Shown here: in pieces, positions 4,757 to 7,760 of the stretch | Layout of the letters: every line of letters starts with the position of its first letter | How positions within the stretch are numbered: position 1 is the first letter of the stretch | Source: Fen-1077 sp050014355 | GTDB lineage: Bacteria; Chloroflexota; Dehalococcoidia; Dehalococcoidales; RBG-16-60-22 | DNA length: 7,760 nt | Assembly: GCA_050014355.1 (NCBI GenBank) | Contig: JBEKDL010000080.1 | Coordinates: forward strand, 1-7,760 | Reading direction: 5' to 3' | Made by a program: the position numbers and the translations under genes | The notes under the pieces: model-generated | The model's input: only the letters and a program-made list of their open reading frames with translations | Databases searched by the model: none | What the model was told of the DNA's origin: nothing

Positions 4757-5878
4757 ATGGGGAAAATCAATGTTGCCATCATCGGCGTGGGCAACTGCGC
4801 CTCGTCCCTGGTACAGGGCGTTTATTACTATCAAAACACCAAGGATAGCGAAAACGTACCCGGACTGATGCACGTTAACCTGGGGGGCTACCATATCCGC
4901 GACGTCAACTTCGTCGCGGCTTTCGACATCGATAGAAACAAGGTGGGCAAAGACCTGGCGGACGCCATCTACGCCAAGCCGAACAATACCTACAAGTTTT
5001 GCGATGTACCCCATACCGGTGTAAAAGTTATGCGGGGCATGACTCACGATGGCCTCGGGAAGTACCTTTCCGAAATTATCCAGAAAGCGCCGTGGCCGAC
5101 GGTCGATATCGTCAAGGTGCTCAAGGAAACCAAAACCGATGTGGTCATCAACTACCTGCCGGTGGGCAGCGAAATGGCTACCAAGTGGTACGTCGAGCAG
5201 ATATTGCAGGCCGGCTGCGGGATGGTCAACTGCATCCCGGTCTTCATCGCCAGCCGGAAGGACTGGGCCGCCCGCTTCGCCGACCACGGGCTTCCAATTA
5301 TTGGCGATGACATCAAGTCGCAGGTCGGGGCCACCATCGTACACCGCGTGCTCGCCAAGCTTTTCGTCGACCGGGGCGTAAAGCTGGAAAAGACTTACCA
5401 GCTCAACTTCGGCGGCAACACGGATTTTCTCAACATGCTGGAGAGGGAGCGCCTCGAATCCAAGAAAATCTCCAAGACCGGCGCCGTCACTTCCCAGTTG
5501 CCTTATAAAATGGACCCGGATGATATCCATGTCGGCCCGAGCGATTACGTCCCCTTCCTCCTCGACCGTAAATTCTGCCACATCAGGATGGAAGGGCGCA
5601 CCTTCGGCGATGTCCCGCTGCTGGTCGAGACCAAGCTGGAAGTATGGGACAGCCCCAACTCCGCCGGCGTCGTCATCGATGCTCTCCGGTGCTGCAAGCT
5701 CGCTCTCGACCGCGGCCTCAAAGGCGCGCTCACGGCCCCTTCGTCCTACTTCATGAAGACACCGCCCGTGCAATATTCGGATGAAGAAGCGCACTGTAAT
5801 GTCGAGGAATTCATCAAGGCCAATTCCCAGCCTTCCCAGGCCGCAAAACAACCGAGGAAAAAGCATACTCGCAAGTAA
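4757..5878 (+). CDS. ino1: Inositol-3-phosphate synthase (myo-inositol-1-phosphate synthase)
   Basis: This cytoplasmic NAD-dependent enzyme isomerises glucose 6-phosphate to inositol phosphate, the committed step of inositol synthesis. From ATG 4757 it has 373 residues, the shorter actinobacterial/archaeal-type length. The N-terminal Rossmann motif is IIGVGNCASSLVQG (residues 8-21). GDDIKSQVGAT follows at 183-193. The catalytic and tetramerisation region has NFGGNTDFLNMLERERLESK from 217 and then KISKT. Next come GPSDYVPFLLDRK and the conserved C-terminal block with EVWDSPNSAGVVIDALRC. A short lysine-rich tail ends the protein. The frame is open back to ATG 4640, which would add 39 basic residues (KKSYQREYMRKRRG, GRKPGRP). 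I prefer 4757 because the Rossmann strand normally begins at the N-terminus, an RBS lies at 4736-4746, and a perfect -10 box ends 2 bases before ATG 4640. The next gene begins 6 bases after its stop. Confidence 0.95.
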   Translation: MGKINVAIIGVGNCASSLVQGVYYYQNTKDSENVPGLMHVNLGGYHIRDVNFVAAFDIDRNKVGKDLADAIYAKPNNTYKFCDVPHTGVKVMRGMTHDGLGKYLSEIIQKAPWPTVDIVKVLKETKTDVVINYLPVGSEMATKWYVEQILQAGCGMVNCIPVFIASRKDWAARFADHGLPIIGDDIKSQVGATIVHRVLAKLFVDRGVKLEKTYQLNFGGNTDFLNMLERERLESKKISKTGAVTSQLPYKMDPDDIHVGPSDYVPFLLDRKFCHIRMEGRTFGDVPLLVETKLEVWDSPNSAGVVIDALRCCKLALDRGLKGALTAPSSYFMKTPPVQYSDEEAHCNVEEFIKANSQPSQAAKQPRKKHTRK

Positions 5879-5884
5879 CCGTCC

Positions 5885-7057
5885 ATGAAGATTGCGCTGG
5901 TATCGCCCTACGATTTTGCCTATCCGAGCGGGGTAGTCACCCATATTTCCTGCCTGGAACAGCAGTTCACCCGCTTGGGGCACGAGGTCAAGATTATCGC
6001 CCCGGCCTCGAAAGCCGTCTATACCCTCGGCGACCGGTTTATACGCATCGGCACGCCGAGACCTGTGCCGGTCAGCGGCTCCATCGCCCGTATTACGCTG
6101 TCCGTCCGGCTGGAAGCGCAGATAAAAGAGGTCTTCGAGCGGGAGAAGTTCGATATCTGCCACCTCCATGAGCCCCTGATGCCCACGCTGTGCACCACCG
6201 TCTTGAGGCTAAAACGTTGCCCGATGGTGGGCACTTTCCACGCCTCCGGCGGTAAGCCCTGGTACACCATGTTCTCGCCAATCATGAAATGGTACCTTGA
6301 CCGCTGGTTCCGCAAGCTGGACGGCCGTATTTGCGTATCACGCCCGGCCTATAACTATATAAATAAATATTTCCCTTCTGACTTCAGGATTATTCCCAAC
6401 GGCATCGATATTCATCGTTTTAACAGTCAGGTGCCGACTATAGAGAAATATACCGACGGTAAAATAAATATACTCTTTGTCGGGCGGATGGAGAAGCGGA
6501 AAGGTTTCGATTATCTCTGGAAGGCCTACCAGCGGGTCAAGAAGGAAGTCCCGGAGAGCCGCCTGATTGCCGTGGGCCCGGGTACCCGGCTGCGCAATAA
6601 ATACGAGAAACGCATCAGCCGGTGCGAGCTGAATGATGTCGTTTTCACCGGCTATGTCCACTATGACGAGCTGCCCCAATATTATAAAACATCGGATATC
6701 GTCTGCTTCCCGAATATCGGCTGGGAGAGTTTCGGCATCGTTCTGCTGGAGGCAATGTCCACAGGGAAGCCGATTGTCGCCTCCGCGATAGAAGGTTTTA
6801 CCAGCGTCCTGACTGATGGTATCGAGGGCATAACCGTCCCGCCGCGGGATGTGGAAAAGCTGGCCAAAGCGATTTTAAAGCTCATCAGGGATGAGCACCT
6901 CCGGCAGGAAATGGGAGCCCGGGGAAAGCCCAGGGCGCAGCAGTTTGATTGGTCCGTGATATCCGGGAGATTGATGGACTTCTACGTCGAGACGCTGAAC
7001 AGAGTAAATAAACACGAAGACATTTCGCCGGCTGGAGTCCGCCAGGGGCAGGGATAA
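5885..7057 (+). CDS. GT4-family glycosyltransferase, PimA-like
   Basis: This 390-residue GT-B enzyme is probably a membrane-associated glycosyltransferase acting on a phosphatidylinositol-type lipid. The N-terminal domain starts MKIALVSPYDF with the acceptor-side loop PSGVVTH (14-20); the start resembles mycobacterial PimA. H119 in GTFHASG matches the position of the PimA catalytic histidine. The C-terminal domain has VGRMEKRKG with phosphate-binding R201 and K206, then the EX7E motif ESFGIVLLE (E281, E289) after the FPNIGW stretch. There is no transmembrane segment. It sits between the inositol-phosphate synthase (6 bases upstream) and the CDP-alcohol phosphatidyltransferase (3 bases downstream), which is the main reason to suggest PI as acceptor and GDP-mannose as donor. 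Other GT4 specificities are possible, so I give no symbol. The RBS is weak; translational coupling to the synthase is likely. Confidence 0.9.
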   Translation: MKIALVSPYDFAYPSGVVTHISCLEQQFTRLGHEVKIIAPASKAVYTLGDRFIRIGTPRPVPVSGSIARITLSVRLEAQIKEVFEREKFDICHLHEPLMPTLCTTVLRLKRCPMVGTFHASGGKPWYTMFSPIMKWYLDRWFRKLDGRICVSRPAYNYINKYFPSDFRIIPNGIDIHRFNSQVPTIEKYTDGKINILFVGRMEKRKGFDYLWKAYQRVKKEVPESRLIAVGPGTRLRNKYEKRISRCELNDVVFTGYVHYDELPQYYKTSDIVCFPNIGWESFGIVLLEAMSTGKPIVASAIEGFTSVLTDGIEGITVPPRDVEKLAKAILKLIRDEHLRQEMGARGKPRAQQFDWSVISGRLMDFYVETLNRVNKHEDISPAGVRQGQG

Positions 7058-7060
7058 ATT

Positions 7061-7657
7061 ATGCCAAAATTGGAAAACTTCCGCAGACAAATCTCCGACC
7101 GCGTCGCACCGCCGCTGGCCCGGCTGCTGATTAACACTCCGCTTACGCCGAACGCCGTGACCTGGATTGGTTTTTTTATTACCGCCGGGGCGGCGGCCCT
7201 TATCATAAACGGGCAAATGCTCGCGGCCGGAATCGTGGCGCTGGTGGCTGGGGCCTTTGATATGCTCGATGGCGCCCTGGCGCGCGTTAAAGGACAGGTC
7301 ACGCGCTTCGGGGCGGTTCTCGATTCCACGCTCGACCGCCTTTGCGAAGCGATGCTGCTGCTGGCGCTGTTATACGTGTTTGCGCGAGATAATGAATCAG
7401 TCTGGAGCCTGCTGGCCGGCGTCGCCCTCGTCTGCTCGCTGATGGTCAGCTACCTCCGCGCGAAGATGGAAGGTCTCGGCATCGAATGTAAAACCGGCTT
7501 TTTTACGCGCCCGGAAAGGGTCATCCTCCTGGCACTGGGGCTGATGCTAAGCCACTTCAATTATGTGCTCATCGGCGCGGTGGGGCTACTTGCCTTTTTC
7601 AGTTTCTTTACCGTCATCGAAAGGCTGTCCTATGCCTGGCGCCACCTTCAGGACTGA
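7061..7657 (+). CDS. CDP-alcohol phosphatidyltransferase, probable phosphatidylinositol phosphate synthase
   Basis: This integral membrane enzyme swaps CMP on a CDP-linked lipid for an alcohol. The 198 residues carry the full family signature D-x2-D-G-x2-A-R-x8-G-x3-D-x3-D: D67, D70, G71, A74, R75, G84, D88 and D92, all metal- or CDP-binding positions. Hydrophobic segments lie at about 33-50, 53-66, 95-110, 116-132, 152-164 and 168-185, fitting the six-helix fold. LTPNAVTWIGF near residue 28 is the typical first-helix entry. The substrate is inferred from context. Coupling to inositol-phosphate synthase and a PimA-like enzyme favours CDP-diacylglycerol plus inositol 1-phosphate giving phosphatidylinositol phosphate, as in mycobacterial PgsA1. 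Phosphatidylglycerophosphate synthase is the main alternative, since the family motif does not separate them. A purine-rich CAGGGA lies just upstream of ATG 7061. It is the last gene of the visible operon. Confidence 0.92.
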   Translation: MPKLENFRRQISDRVAPPLARLLINTPLTPNAVTWIGFFITAGAAALIINGQMLAAGIVALVAGAFDMLDGALARVKGQVTRFGAVLDSTLDRLCEAMLLLALLYVFARDNESVWSLLAGVALVCSLMVSYLRAKMEGLGIECKTGFFTRPERVILLALGLMLSHFNYVLIGAVGLLAFFSFFTVIERLSYAWRHLQD

Positions 7658-7760
7658 CCTTCATGAGCATGCCCTAGCAATCTCCAGCTAGTCGGTAAAT
7701 CCGTTGAAATAGCTTCGCCCGCGCAAGGCGTACACCAGTGTTCGGGACAGGTTATTTGCC
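7658..7760. other. Right-edge stretch, no secure gene
   Basis: No intrinsic terminator or RNA gene is evident. On the minus strand one frame is open from 7759 to a TAG at 7690-7688 (23 codons, reading ANNLSRTLVYALRGRSYFNG and three more residues). It could be the C-terminus of a convergent gene that begins beyond the window, but 23 codons carry little weight. Confidence 0.3.

Noticed and set aside
4640..5878. Synthase start at ATG 4640
   Set aside because: There is no RBS, a perfect -10 box ends 2 bases before it, and the extra residues are unlike family N-termini. It is kept as a finding, not as the annotated start.
4733..6169. Long minus-strand open frame of 478 codons opposite the synthase and glycosyltransferase
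   Set aside because: It is antisense to two genes with full family motifs. Its protein shows no recognisable motif, and long shadow frames are expected in GC-rich coding DNA.
1..7760. CRISPR array, transposase gene or rRNA
   Set aside because: No spaced direct repeats, no transposase-like protein and no rRNA-like stretch were seen on either strand.

Overview
The window is a GC-rich bacterial chromosome segment with seven complete, recognisable genes plus an eighth cut by the left edge. The gene set points to a non-proteobacterial lineage: a long-form hibernation factor, an actinobacterial/archaeal-type inositol-phosphate synthase, a PimA-like glycosyltransferase, a CDP-alcohol phosphatidyltransferase, a MEDS sensory domain and two JAMM-type RadC proteins. 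Chloroflexota (Dehalococcoidia-like) is my best guess. That is inference from the gene set; no rRNA or other marker is present.

Left block (1-2072, + strand): the C-terminus of a zinc-ribbon protein, a ComF-family phosphoribosyltransferase-fold protein, a long HPF/RaiA ribosome-hibernation factor and an Ogt/MGMT DNA repair methyltransferase. They are closely spaced, so co-transcription is plausible. Centre block (2041-4390, - strand): two RadC-family genes in tandem. The upstream one (3581-4390) is an ordinary RadC. The downstream one (2041-3483) carries an extra N-terminal domain of about 200 residues that I recognise as MEDS, fused in frame to a RadC domain. It is visibly more AT-rich than its neighbours in the lines I counted, and its 3' end runs 32 bases into the end of ogt.

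Divergent control region (4391-4756): two sigma70-like promoters face right. A 10-bp perfect inverted repeat (arms 78 bases apart, start to start) has its right arm inside the -35/-10 spacer of the second promoter. Downstream lies a short GNRA-capped hairpin. An in-frame basic 39-residue extension overlaps this region but is probably mostly untranslated leader.

Right block (4757-7657, + strand): myo-inositol-1-phosphate synthase, a PimA-like GT4 glycosyltransferase and a CDP-alcohol phosphatidyltransferase, packed with 6 and 3 bases between them. Together they read as a phosphatidylinositol-type lipid module. Glucose 6-phosphate is converted to inositol 1-phosphate, which is joined to CDP-diacylglycerol to give phosphatidylinositol phosphate. 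After dephosphorylation by an enzyme not in the window, the lipid could be glycosylated at the cytoplasmic membrane face.

The most unusual item is the MEDS-RadC fusion beside a conventional RadC paralogue. Next are the inverted-repeat promoter of the inositol-lipid operon and the presence of that operon in a probably non-actinobacterial genome.
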